50,589 nucleotides of DNA, taken from positions 1-50,589 of the forward strand of contig NZ_SSXE01000051.1 of NCBI RefSeq assembly GCF_021699195.1, in the 5' to 3' direction. Each line of letters begins with the position of its first letter. Positions within the stretch are counted from its first letter, which is position 1. The translations under genes were made by a program, and so were the position numbers. Under the pieces are notes generated by a model. The model had not been told where the DNA came from. It was given only the letters and a program-made list of their open reading frames with translations, and ran no database searches. Positions 17,302-25,281 of this stretch are shown here, in pieces. This stretch comes from Nonomuraea sp. MG754425 (GTDB taxonomy: Bacteria > Actinomycetota > Actinomycetes > Streptosporangiales > Streptosporangiaceae).

Positions 17302-18050
17302 GACAGGTCTCCTTCCGGGACGGGGCCGAAGACGCGGCCGGCCGCCCCCAGCACACGGGCGAGGTTGCCGCCCTGGACGAGCGCCCGGTCGGCGTCGTCG
17401 AGCGGGGCGAGGGCGACGCGGCCGAAGCCGGTCCGCAGGTCGAGGAAGCAGGAGTCGGAGCCGTAGATCACCCGCTCGGCCCCGGCCAGCTCGACCAGCC
17501 GGGCGATCCAGCGTCCGGTCATCTTGGAGCCGCAGATCTCCAGGTGGAGGTTCGGCTGCTCGCGGACGAGCTCCGCGGCGCGGGCGAAGCCGTACGGCCA
17601 GAGCCCGGCGTGCCCGAGCAGCAGCGGCACGTGCGGATGCCGTCGTGCCACGGTCACGAACTGCTGGGGATCGCTCCAGGGCGAGTCCGTCTGGCCGTGG
17701 GCGAGCACGGGCAGGCCGAGCTCCCACACCGGGTCGTAGCGGCGGTCGTCGAGGGCGCACTGGTGCACGTCCGGGTGGATCTTGACGCCCCAGACGCCCT
17801 GGTCGGTGAGCCGGTTGCGCTGGTGCGGGTGGTAGACCTGCCACACCCCGAACCGGCCGGGGTGCCGCTCGGCGGCGGCGAAGGCCAGCCGGTTGCCCTC
17901 CTCGGCGCTGGGGCCGACGGCGAGCAGGTGGCTGACGCCGATCGCGTCGATGCCGATGCGGTCCATGAGGGCGACCATGCCGTCGGCGGACGGGTCGGGG
18001 ATGAGGAAGTCGGGCCAGGGTCCGAGGTGGCCGTGCGCGTCGAGGATCAC
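17298..18050 (-). CDS. Amidohydrolase-2 family metal hydrolase (canonical ligands)
   Basis: 250-residue TIM-barrel hydrolase. The metal-binding HxH is present as DAHGHLG (His6, His8). Further ligands are the histidine in LLLGHAG and the aspartate in YGSDSC, so the site looks complete. The family includes sugar lactonases such as L-rhamnono-lactonase, and decarboxylases. GTG 18050 sits in a GTGA overlap with the upstream amidohydrolase-like gene, and the stop overlaps the DegT start. The upstream partner lacks all the metal ligands, suggesting an active/inactive subunit pair. Substrate unknown; a lactone or amide of a sugar derivative is plausible from the aldolase and transport genes of the same regulon. 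Confidence 0.85.
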   Translation of the reverse strand: MILDAHGHLGPWPDFLIPDPSADGMVALMDRIGIDAIGVSHLLAVGPSAEEGNRLAFAAAERHPGRFGVWQVYHPHQRNRLTDQGVWGVKIHPDVHQCALDDRRYDPVWELGLPVLAHGQTDSPWSDPQQFVTVARRHPHVPLLLGHAGLWPYGFARAAELVREQPNLHLEICGSKMTGRWIARLVELAGAERVIYGSDSCFLDLRTGFGRVALAPLDDADRALVQGGNLARVLGAAGRVFGPVPEGDLS

Positions 18051-18715
18051 AGCAGGCCACCTCCGGACGCGATGAGGGCGATGTCGGCCTCCGGCAGGTC
18101 GAGGTGGTCGAGCAGGAAGCGGGGGCCGCAGTCGTCCATGACGGGCGCGCCGGTGCCGAACACGAGCCGTTCGGCCCCGAAGTGCCCGGCCAGCCACTCG
18201 ACGCCGCGCTGGGTGTTGACGGTGCCGATCTCCAGCCACAGGTTCGGGATGGCGACCATCAGCTCGGCGATCACGCGCAGCCGCCGGTAGCCGGGGTTGA
18301 GCAGCAGGACGCGCTGCTCGGGCAGTTCCCTGGCGAGCGTGATCAGTTGGCCGGGCGAGGTCTCCTCGAAGTCGACGGCGGCCGTGACGCCGAGCGCCGC
18401 GAGCCAGCGCAGGGCGGTCGGCCCGGTCAGCTCGAAGCGGTGCCGGTCCGGGCAGAGCCGGACCATCGGCACGTCCCAGTCCGGGACGGGCTCGAAGGTC
18501 TCCGGCAGCAGCACCGGCACCGGGACGAGCCGGGGGTCGCCGAGGCCGAGCAGCGCCTCGTTCCCGGCGCGGACGTCGGAGTACAGGCTGAGGGTGTGGG
18601 TCACGTGGGCGCGGTGGATGCCGAGCCGCCCCATCTCGGGTAGCGGGTCCTCCGGCAGGTCGTCGAAGGGCACGGGGCCGATGAGGCGGTGGGCGTCAAC
18701 GATGAGTTCGGGCAT
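18047..18715 (-). CDS. Amidohydrolase-fold protein lacking metal ligands (probable pseudoenzyme)
   Basis: 222 residues that align by pattern with the canonical neighbour at 17298-18050, but the metal site is gone. HxH is DAHRLIG (His9, Leu11), the LGHAG histidine becomes LNPGY, and the GSD aspartate becomes FGTGAP. The barrel features around LWLEIGTVNTQRGVEWLAGH remain, so the fold is kept. It is probably a structural or regulatory partner of the active enzyme, or a binding protein. The start ATG 18715 overlaps the stop of propeller gene 3, and the stop overlaps the start of the active enzyme. The same inactive/active pairing is repeated at 20813-22263, which argues against random decay. Confidence 0.8.
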   Translation of the reverse strand: MPELIVDAHRLIGPVPFDDLPEDPLPEMGRLGIHRAHVTHTLSLYSDVRAGNEALLGLGDPRLVPVPVLLPETFEPVPDWDVPMVRLCPDRHRFELTGPTALRWLAALGVTAAVDFEETSPGQLITLARELPEQRVLLLNPGYRRLRVIAELMVAIPNLWLEIGTVNTQRGVEWLAGHFGAERLVFGTGAPVMDDCGPRFLLDHLDLPEADIALIASGGGLL

Positions 18716-20730
18716 CAGCTCTGGGGAGGTTCGACGGCCAGGAGGGGGCAGCGCGGGTCGAGGTCGATCCTGGCCAGGTGCCGGCCGCTGAGCGTCCACG
18801 CCTTCCAGGAGCCGGGCTCGAAGTGCAGTTGCGGGTTGGTGTACCACTCGTCGCCGAGGCCGGTGGCCAGGTGGGTGGCCTGGTCGCTCAGCTCGTAGGC
18901 GTTGCCGCCGCCGAAGAACGTGGCGGCGAACACCCGGCCCCGGTGCGCGCTCAGCTCGCCGTAGCCGGACAGGGTGCCCCGGTGCACGACCTGCTTGGTG
19001 GCGATGTCCAGGGCGATCCAGGTGCCGGAGTCGCGTTTGTACACGCCGTACAGCAGCCCGCCGCTCACCTTGACGTCCTGGAAGGTGCGCATGCCGGGAA
19101 CCGGGTCCACCTGCCACTTCACCGTACGGGTGCGCAGGTCGAAGGCCGCGACGGAGGCCGCCGTGTGCACCGGCGTGATCCCGCCGCCGCCGAGCACGTC
19201 GCCGCCCAGGTAGACGACGCCCCCGCGGGAGTCGAGCGACAGGCTCATCAGGCTCTGCCCGGGGATGACGCCCTTGTGGACGTCGATCTCGCCGGTGTCG
19301 GGGTCCACGATCGACAGGGCGCCCTCCAGCTTGCCGCCCAGGGGGGCGGAGGCGACGAGCAGCTTGCCGGTCACCGGGTCGTACTCGATGTCCCAGGGCC
19401 GCTGCTGGTCCTGCCCGAGGTAGCCGAGGGTGCGGACCTCGTCGGTGCGCATGTCGATGGAGACGATGCTCCCGCTGGGGTAGACGGCGGCGTAGATCTT
19501 GTTCCCGCGCCGCACGAGGTCCTTGGGCTCGCCGGGGACGCGGAACCTGCGCTTCTCGCCGGTGCGCAGGTCGCGCACGTCCATGAAGAAGTGCCCGCCC
19601 ACGTAGAGGGCGCGGCCGGGGACCAGCAGCATGCTCTGGGGACGTTCGGCGCCGCTGGGCAGGCCGGCCTCGATCAGGTCGGTGAACTCCTGCTGCCCGG
19701 TGCTCAGGTCCAGCGACCACATGCCGCCGCTGCCGGAGAAGCCGACGAGGGTGTCGTCGCCGATCAGGGCGAGCTGCCTGGTCTCGTCGTCCTGCGAGGG
19801 CGGGTCGGCGACCCGGGTGGGCGTGCTGTCGCCGGTGCGGTAGCGGTGGACGGCCCCGTCGGGGCGCGAGGTGCCGTAGACGGTGCCGTCGGCGGCCACG
19901 GTGAGCGCGTCGAGGCTGCCCGAGCTGAGCGGGACGTGGCGGGCGTCGGTGCCGTCCTTGCGCACGTCGATGAGGGCCAAGCCGCTCACGGCGAGGATGC
20001 GGTCGCCGTGCTCGGCGATCACCCCGATGCCCCCGCTGCCCTGGGCCAGTTCCGTGACGGCCCCGCTCGCCCGGTTGATGGCGACGAGCTTGCCCTTGTC
20101 GAGCAGGCCGGCGTAGACGTTCTCGGCGTCGGCGGCGACCGCCCTGACGTAGCGTTCGCCGGCGGCCAGCACCCCGAAGTCGCGGACCGCGCCGGTGGCG
20201 GGGTCGTACTCCCTGACCCGGCCATCGGGGTAGGTGCCCGCGTAGATCATGCCGTCGGGGGCGGCGGCCAGCGCCCAGATGTAGCCGCCGTTCTTGCCGA
20301 AGGAGGCCAGGTGGGCGACGTCACCGGTGGCCGGGTCGAACCGGTAGAGGTCGGGGACCGGGTACGTGCCGATGTAGATCTTGCCGTCCGACACGGTGGT
20401 GGCCCAGCCGCCCTCGGGTTCGCCGGCCGCCGGGCCGTCAGGCAGCCGTACGCTCCTGACGACCTTGCGGGTGGTCAGGTCGATCTCGGCGAGCACGGGT
20501 GGCTTCTGGCCGCGCGTGACGACGTACGCCTTGCCTTCGTGGACCGTGGCGCCGACGATGGCCCCGGTCACGGAGGCCGGCCCGAAGGTCTCCACCCGCT
20601 GGCCGGCGCACGAGGACGCCGGCGGGGTGGCCGCCTGGGCGGGCGGTGCCGGCCGCAGCACCGGCATGAGCAGGGTCGCGGCCAGGGACACAGACAAGGT
20701 CACGGACACGACGAGGGGTACACGCGGCAC
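18715..20730 (-). CDS. Secreted beta-propeller protein, paralogue 3
   Basis: 671 residues. The Sec signal has a long hydrophobic stretch and a probable cleavage after AQA near residue 30. Propeller blades recur with LYRFDPATGDV, REYDPATGAVRDFG and YEYDPVTGK-like turns, and the shared late segment is GGVVYLGGDV ... VKWQVDPVPG. The start is GTG 20730, placed by GGAGG 7 bases upstream and by the signal peptide; the frame stays open for about 560 bases further upstream across the divergent promoter and should not be included. It is first in the leftward operon with both amidohydrolase-fold genes, DegT and propeller 2. Its promoter overlaps that of the divergent amidohydrolase operon. Confidence 0.85.
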   Translation of the reverse strand: MPRVPLVVSVTLSVSLAATLLMPVLRPAPPAQAATPPASSCAGQRVETFGPASVTGAIVGATVHEGKAYVVTRGQKPPVLAEIDLTTRKVVRSVRLPDGPAAGEPEGGWATTVSDGKIYIGTYPVPDLYRFDPATGDVAHLASFGKNGGYIWALAAAPDGMIYAGTYPDGRVREYDPATGAVRDFGVLAAGERYVRAVAADAENVYAGLLDKGKLVAINRASGAVTELAQGSGGIGVIAEHGDRILAVSGLALIDVRKDGTDARHVPLSSGSLDALTVAADGTVYGTSRPDGAVHRYRTGDSTPTRVADPPSQDDETRQLALIGDDTLVGFSGSGGMWSLDLSTGQQEFTDLIEAGLPSGAERPQSMLLVPGRALYVGGHFFMDVRDLRTGEKRRFRVPGEPKDLVRRGNKIYAAVYPSGSIVSIDMRTDEVRTLGYLGQDQQRPWDIEYDPVTGKLLVASAPLGGKLEGALSIVDPDTGEIDVHKGVIPGQSLMSLSLDSRGGVVYLGGDVLGGGGITPVHTAASVAAFDLRTRTVKWQVDPVPGMRTFQDVKVSGGLLYGVYKRDSGTWIALDIATKQVVHRGTLSGYGELSAHRGRVFAATFFGGGNAYELSDQATHLATGLGDEWYTNPQLHFEPGSWKAWTLSGRHLARIDLDPRCPLLAVEPPQS

Positions 20731-20753
20731 CGCCGCACCTCCACAGGAGCATG

Positions 20754-20801
20754 TTGCCCAATTTTGGCCCAGACCGTAATGTGCTGAGCTTGATAAGTCA
20801 A
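20754..20801. promoter_or_regulatory. Divergent overlapping promoters sharing one regulon operator
   Basis: The operator TTTTGGCC-CA-GACCGTAA is at 20762-20779. Rightward: -35 TTGCCC (20754-20759), 17 bases, -10 TAATGT (20777-20782). Leftward, read on the minus strand: -35 TTGACT (20801-20796), 17 bases, -10 TACGGT (20778-20773). One bound protein would cover both -10 boxes and so control both operons together. Confidence 0.7.
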
Positions 20802-20812
20802 TGGAGGCGGTT

Positions 20813-21538
20813 GTGACGGCGTTCGACGCAAGCAGGCTGATCGGCCAGCTCGAGGTGACCCTCGACGTGGATGTCCTGGTCGGAGAATACCCCGATCGCG
20901 ACGGCCCGCCGGGCTCGCCCCCGGCGGTGCTCGACGTGCTGGCCGCGCACCGCGTCCGGGCGGGGGCGGTCGCCTCGCTGCGGGCCGCCCTGTTCGACAT
21001 GCGCTCGGGCAACGACGAGGTGCTGGCGCTGGGCACGCGGGCCGTCCCGGTCGGGGCCGTGGACCTGCGCGACCCCGTCGGCGCCGTGCGGGAGGCGGAG
21101 CGGCTGGCGGAGCTGGGGGTCAGGGCCGTCCGGCTCTTCCCCGACGAGCAGGGCGTCGAGGCGGGCTTCCCGTCGGTGCGCCACGTGGCCAGGAAGGCGG
21201 CGGCGCTCGGCCTGGTCGTGCTGACCGGGGGCGACGTGCGGCGCTTCTGGCAGCCGTTCGCGGGCCTGGAGGCCACGGTGGTCTTCCTCGACACGCACTT
21301 CTACCACCTGGGCGACTTCCTGGTGGTCGCCGCCGACGAGCCCGGCTTCCACACCTCGACCCGGCTGCTCAACTCCCCCGACGCGCTGGAGACCGTCCCG
21401 GCCGACCGGCTCCTGTACGGTTCGCGCACCCCCCACTACGAGCCGGTCGTCCCGCTGCTGCGGCTGGCGACCAGCGGACTGACGCCGGAGGAGATCGCCG
21501 CCGTGGCCGGCGGCAACGCGAGGAGGCTGCTCGGATGA
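20813..21538 (+). CDS. Amidohydrolase-fold protein lacking metal ligands (second pseudoenzyme)
   Basis: 241 residues with amidohydrolase-like TIM-barrel pattern. The HxH region reads LDVDVLVG (Asp20, Leu22), and the late GSD aspartate is YGSRTP, so a normal metal site is absent. The C-terminal EEIAAVAGGNARRLLG matches the family end. GTG 20813 was chosen because GGAGG lies just upstream at 20803-20807; an in-frame ATG at 20801 overlaps that ribosome site. The stop overlaps the start of the active amidohydrolase gene at 21535 in an ATGA junction, mirroring the pair at 17298-18715. Probably a partner subunit of the active enzyme. Confidence 0.8.
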   Translation: MTAFDASRLIGQLEVTLDVDVLVGEYPDRDGPPGSPPAVLDVLAAHRVRAGAVASLRAALFDMRSGNDEVLALGTRAVPVGAVDLRDPVGAVREAERLAELGVRAVRLFPDEQGVEAGFPSVRHVARKAAALGLVVLTGGDVRRFWQPFAGLEATVVFLDTHFYHLGDFLVVAADEPGFHTSTRLLNSPDALETVPADRLLYGSRTPHYEPVVPLLRLATSGLTPEEIAAVAGGNARRLLG

Positions 21539-22263
21539 TCATCGATGTGCACGCGCACTGGGGCCCGTGGTTCTTCACCATGGACGTGGCCGGCGCCAAC
21601 CTGCGCGCCATGGACCGCTTCGGCATCGACCTGTCGATCGTCTCGGCCACCGAGGCGGTCATCTACGACGCCCCCGCCGGCAACCGGGCCCTGGCCGCCT
21701 GGCTGGAGACCCAGGACCGCCACCTCGGCTACGTGACCGTCAACCCCCGCAGGCAGGCCGACGCCGAGCGGGACCTGGCCGCCTACCTGCCCACCGGCAG
21801 GTTCGTCGGCGTCAAGATCCACACTGACTACACCCGCTCGCCCGCCTCCTCGCCGCAGACGCGCGAGGCGCTGGCCATGGTCGCCGAGGCGGGGGTGCCC
21901 GCGCTGGTGCACACCTGGGGCGCCTCGGTGCTGGAGCTGGCCCAGACCTGCCTGGACACCCCCGGCCTGCGGGTGATCGCTGGGCACATGGGCGCCGACG
22001 GCTTCGCGCACGCCATCGAGGCCGCCAACGGCTGCGACCGCCTGTTCCTGGAGCCGTGCTACTCCCACGCCCCGGCGGGCCGCATCGCGGCGGTGGCGGC
22101 GGCGGTGGACCGCACCCGGCTGCTGTTCGGCACCGACTCGACCCTCATCGACCCGGCCTCGGCGTTCGGCGCGGTGGCGGCGGCGGGCCTGGACGCGGAG
22201 ACGGCCGACCTGGTCGCGTGGCGGAACGCCGCCCGGCTCTTCGATCTGGACATTACGGCCTAG
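21535..22263 (+). CDS. Amidohydrolase-2 family metal hydrolase (canonical ligands)
   Basis: 242-residue TIM-barrel hydrolase with a complete set of expected ligands: DVHAHWG (His6, His8), ALVHTWG, IAGHMG and FGTDST. The VGVKIHTDY segment also fits the family. The reaction is probably hydrolysis of a lactone or amide, or decarboxylation; not assignable. ATG 21535 has AGGAGG 8 bases upstream and overlaps the stop of the inactive partner gene. The stop codon at 22261-22263 lies inside the inverted repeat that controls the next gene, propeller 4, so transcription of this operon runs through that operator. Confidence 0.87.
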   Translation: MIIDVHAHWGPWFFTMDVAGANLRAMDRFGIDLSIVSATEAVIYDAPAGNRALAAWLETQDRHLGYVTVNPRRQADAERDLAAYLPTGRFVGVKIHTDYTRSPASSPQTREALAMVAEAGVPALVHTWGASVLELAQTCLDTPGLRVIAGHMGADGFAHAIEAANGCDRLFLEPCYSHAPAGRIAAVAAAVDRTRLLFGTDSTLIDPASAFGAVAAAGLDAETADLVAWRNAARLFDLDITA

Positions 22264-22276
22264 GCCGTTATAGCGT
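22247..22276 (+). promoter_or_regulatory. Promoter of propeller gene 4 with the operator filling the spacer
   Basis: -35 TGGACA (22247-22252) and -10 TAGCGT (22271-22276) are exactly 18 bases apart. Those 18 bases are the operator TTACGGCC-TA-GGCCGTTA (22253-22270). A protein bound there would block both boxes. The site overlaps the last codons of the upstream gene. Confidence 0.65.
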
Positions 22277-22306
22277 GCGGCGACCCCTCACAAGGAGTGA
22301 CCGCGA

Positions 22307-24238
22307 ATGATCCCCCGCCGCCGTTTCCTCCAGGCCGCCGCCGCCTCGGCCGCCGCCGCGACCGCGCTGCCCGCCGTCCCCGCGGCGGCCATCGCCCGCG
22401 AGCCGGTAGGCACCGTCACCGACCTGGGCCCGGCCAGCGTCGCCAGCCCCCTGGGCAACGCCGAGTTCGTGGGCGACGTGCTCTACATGGGCTCGCGCGG
22501 CCTGGCGCCCAACGTCGTGGGCGCCTGGGACCTGACCCAGGACAAGGTCACGGCCCACCACGAGATCCCCACGGGCGTGGGCATCTGGGCGATGTGCAAG
22601 GTGGGCACCGACGTCTACGTCGGCACCCACACCCGCTCCGACCTCTACAAGATCGACACCCTCACCGGGACCACGACCAAGGTCGCCGAGTACCCCGACC
22701 CCTACATCTGGACCATGGCGGCCTCCCCCGATGGCAAGGTCTTCATGGGCATGTCGCAGCCCGGCCGCGTGGTGGAGTACGACCCCGCCACCGGCCTCAG
22801 CCGCGACCTGGGCCAGCCCGCGCCCGGCGAGGCGTACGTGCGCGGCATCGAGGCCGACGCCACCCACGTCTACGCCGGCGTCGGCAGCAACGCCCACCTC
22901 GTCGCCATCGACCGCCGCACCGGCGAGACCCGCGACCTGCTGCCCGCCGAGGTGGCCGACCGCGACTGGGTGTCGAGCATGGCCATCAGCGACACGCACG
23001 TCGCGGGCGGCATGAACTCGCTGGCGGAGCTGATCGTGCTGGAGAAGGCGGACCCGGCCGTGTACAAGGTGGTCAAGGCCACCGCGCCGGGCGAGAAGTA
23101 CGTCGTGTCGGTGCTGATCCACGACGGCTGGGTCTACTTCGCCGGCCGCCCCTCCGGGACCTTCTACCGCTACCGGATCGCCACCGGCGCGTACGAGGTG
23201 CTCGGGGTGCCGTTCCCGGAGGCGGCCACCGTCCGCATCCTGGAGCACGGCGGACTCATCTACGGCATCCAGGACCCCGGCGTCTTCGTCTACGACCCGG
23301 CCACCGGCGCGATCGACTACGTCAGCCACGTGCAGAAGGGCTTCCGGGCCGCGCCGGAGGAGCCGATGTCGGTGCACAGCGACGGGGCGCGCGTCTACGT
23401 CGGCGGCAAGGGCGGCTGCGACGTGCACGACCTGGCCACCCGCAAGGTCACCCGGCTGTCCGTCCCCGGCGAGCCCAAGACCGTCATGACCGTCAAGGAC
23501 ACCACCTACCTCGGCGTCTACACCCAGGGCGCGCTCTACTCCCACCGCGCCGGCGACGCCGAGGTCAAGCTGCTCTTCCGCACCGGCCACAACCAGGACC
23601 GCCCCAAGGACCTGGTCCACGACCAGCGGACCGGGCTGATCGTGATGTCCACCCAGCCGGAGCCCGGCCACCAAAACGGCGCCCTCGACGTCTACGACCC
23701 GCGCACGAATAAGCTCGACACCTACCGGCCGATCGTCGAGCGCCAGACCGTCTTCTCGCTGACCGCCCAGCACGGCACCGTCTACCTGGGCACCAGCACG
23801 CAGGAGGGGCTCGGCGCGCCGCCGGTCACCCCGACGGCCCGGCTGGCCGCCTTCGACCTGCGCACCCGCCGGGTGCTGTGGGAGATCGAGCCGGTGCCCG
23901 GCGCGCAGGCCGTCACGAGCCTCAAGCAGACCCCGCTCGCCCTGTACGGCCTCACCAACACCGGCGTGCTGTTCGAGTTCGACCTGCGCCGGCGCGCGGT
24001 CACCCGCACCCTGCGGGTGTGCGACCGGGGCGGCGACCTGGTGCTGGCCGGCCGGTACGGCTACACCAGCGACGAGGACGCCATCTACCGGATCGACCTG
24101 CCGGCGTTCACCTCCGCCACGCTCGTGGACGGCCTGGAGAGCGACTGGTTCGGCGGCGGCTCCCGGATCAACATCGACCCGTCCCGCAAGGCGCTGTACG
24201 CGCTCAAGGGCCGCAACCTCATCCGCGTCGCCATCTGA
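22307..24238 (+). CDS. Tat-secreted beta-propeller protein, paralogue 4
   Basis: 643 residues. Unlike the other three copies, it starts with a twin-arginine signal (PRRRFLQ at residues 3-9, then an Ala-rich core), so it is probably exported folded. Propeller blades carry VEYDPATGLSRDLG and FVYDPATGAIDYV turns, and the shared late segment reads FSLTAQHGTVYLGTS ... LLWEIEPVPG-like (here VLWEIEPVPG). ATG 22307 has AAGGAG 8 bases upstream. It is separated by 43 bases from the amidohydrolase gene and has its own promoter and operator. It is convergent with the DHDPS-family gene at 24257. Tat export of one copy could mean a bound cofactor; none is identifiable. Confidence 0.86.
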   Translation: MIPRRRFLQAAAASAAAATALPAVPAAAIAREPVGTVTDLGPASVASPLGNAEFVGDVLYMGSRGLAPNVVGAWDLTQDKVTAHHEIPTGVGIWAMCKVGTDVYVGTHTRSDLYKIDTLTGTTTKVAEYPDPYIWTMAASPDGKVFMGMSQPGRVVEYDPATGLSRDLGQPAPGEAYVRGIEADATHVYAGVGSNAHLVAIDRRTGETRDLLPAEVADRDWVSSMAISDTHVAGGMNSLAELIVLEKADPAVYKVVKATAPGEKYVVSVLIHDGWVYFAGRPSGTFYRYRIATGAYEVLGVPFPEAATVRILEHGGLIYGIQDPGVFVYDPATGAIDYVSHVQKGFRAAPEEPMSVHSDGARVYVGGKGGCDVHDLATRKVTRLSVPGEPKTVMTVKDTTYLGVYTQGALYSHRAGDAEVKLLFRTGHNQDRPKDLVHDQRTGLIVMSTQPEPGHQNGALDVYDPRTNKLDTYRPIVERQTVFSLTAQHGTVYLGTSTQEGLGAPPVTPTARLAAFDLRTRRVLWEIEPVPGAQAVTSLKQTPLALYGLTNTGVLFEFDLRRRAVTRTLRVCDRGGDLVLAGRYGYTSDEDAIYRIDLPAFTSATLVDGLESDWFGGGSRINIDPSRKALYALKGRNLIRVAI

Positions 24239-24256
24239 GGACCCGGCCGGCCCCCG

Positions 24257-25153
24257 CTACCGGGCGGAGGCCAGCACGTGGGCCCGCTCGTCCTCCGGGA
24301 GGGCGGGCCCGTACGGGTCGTGGGCGTGCGTCGGGGGGATGAGCCCCTCCTCGGCGGCCAGCCAGGCCATGCGCTGCACGTAGCCCTCCATGGGGGCGGT
24401 GAACGTGGCCGCCGCCAGCCGGTCCAGCCGCGCGGACGCCTTCTCGAAGCCCCTCAGGTCGTCCGCCTCGAAGGCGCGCAGCACGTCCGCCGTCGTGCCC
24501 ACCGACGCCGCCGCGATGCCTACCAGGGCCGCCTGCGCGCCCCACAGGAGCGAGGGGCCGAACATGCGGTCCTCGCCGGTGATCGCCAGCCGGCCGGACC
24601 CGCGGGTGAGGGCGATGGTCTCCTGGCAGCCCATCGCGTCCGACAGCAACGCCGTCTTGAGACCGGCGACCCCGGGCACGGCCAGGATCCGGCGCAGGGT
24701 GGCGGGCGGGCACGGGTTCGTGTACAGGTCGAAGGCGATCATCGGCAGCCCGGCGGCGGCCCACACCGCCTCGTGCAGCGCCACCCGGTCCCCCGGCTCG
24801 GGGAACACCAGGACGCCGTCGGCCCCCAGTCCGGCCGCCGCCCGCGCGTCCGCGACCGCGCCCGGACCGCCTCGGGCGGCGGCGCCGACGCCGACGATGA
24901 CCGGGACGCCCGCCCGGCGGGCGCGGGCGATCACGCCGGCCCGCGTCTCAGGGGGCAGGTAGGGGCCACGGCCCGTGTGCGCGAGGACGGCCAGGGCGTC
25001 GGCGCCCGAGGCGGCCAGCCGCCGGAAGTACGCCTCCGCGACGTCGAGGTCCACCTCCCCCGCCCGCGTCATCGGCGTCAGCGCGGCGGCCACCAGGCCG
25101 CCGCTCAGCAGGTCACGCAACCCGGCGGCCCGCGCATCGATCGGCGTGCTCAT
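24257..25153 (-). CDS. DHDPS/N-acetylneuraminate-lyase family protein
   Basis: 298-residue class I aldolase-fold enzyme. The Schiff-base lysine is Lys166 in GVAGLKTALL and the tyrosine is Tyr144 in FDLYTNP, both at the spacing usual for the family (DHDPS, KDG aldolase, 2-keto-3-deoxy acid dehydratases). The GxTGE-type motif of DHDPS is AHTGRG here, so lysine synthesis is unlikely. A 2-keto acid or 2-keto-3-deoxy sugar acid is the probable substrate. ATG ATG at 25156/25153 follows GGGGAG; I took the second because of spacing. It lies about 110 bases after the sugar permease gene on the same strand, and probably belongs to the operon that starts at 28294. Confidence 0.87.
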   Translation of the reverse strand: MSTPIDARAAGLRDLLSGGLVAAALTPMTRAGEVDLDVAEAYFRRLAASGADALAVLAHTGRGPYLPPETRAGVIARARRAGVPVIVGVGAAARGGPGAVADARAAAGLGADGVLVFPEPGDRVALHEAVWAAAGLPMIAFDLYTNPCPPATLRRILAVPGVAGLKTALLSDAMGCQETIALTRGSGRLAITGEDRMFGPSLLWGAQAALVGIAAASVGTTADVLRAFEADDLRGFEKASARLDRLAAATFTAPMEGYVQRMAWLAAEEGLIPPTHAHDPYGPALPEDERAHVLASAR

Positions 25154-25226
25154 CATCGCTCCCCTCACCGGACGTTCCGGGCGACAAGCGTAGGCCGTTC
25201 AGCTCCGGCGCGGGGCGCCGGTCACC

Positions 25227-25281
25227 TGAGCCCGATCACTTGAGCCCGATCACTTGAGCCCGATCACTTGAGCCCGGTCAT
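25227..25281 (-). repeat. 14-bp tandem repeat duplicating the end of the permease gene
   Basis: Three perfect units of TGAGCCCGATCACT (25227-25268) adjoin a related copy (25269-25281) that encodes the last residues Met-Thr-Gly-Leu of the permease. Each unit carries a leftward TGA. As 14 is not a multiple of three, stops occur in all three frames (25264, 25250 and 25236). Confidence 0.9.

Noticed and set aside
18715..21294. A longer propeller gene 3 with about 190 extra N-terminal residues
   Set aside because: The extension crosses the divergent promoter and the opposite gene. The signal peptide and ribosome site fix GTG 20730.
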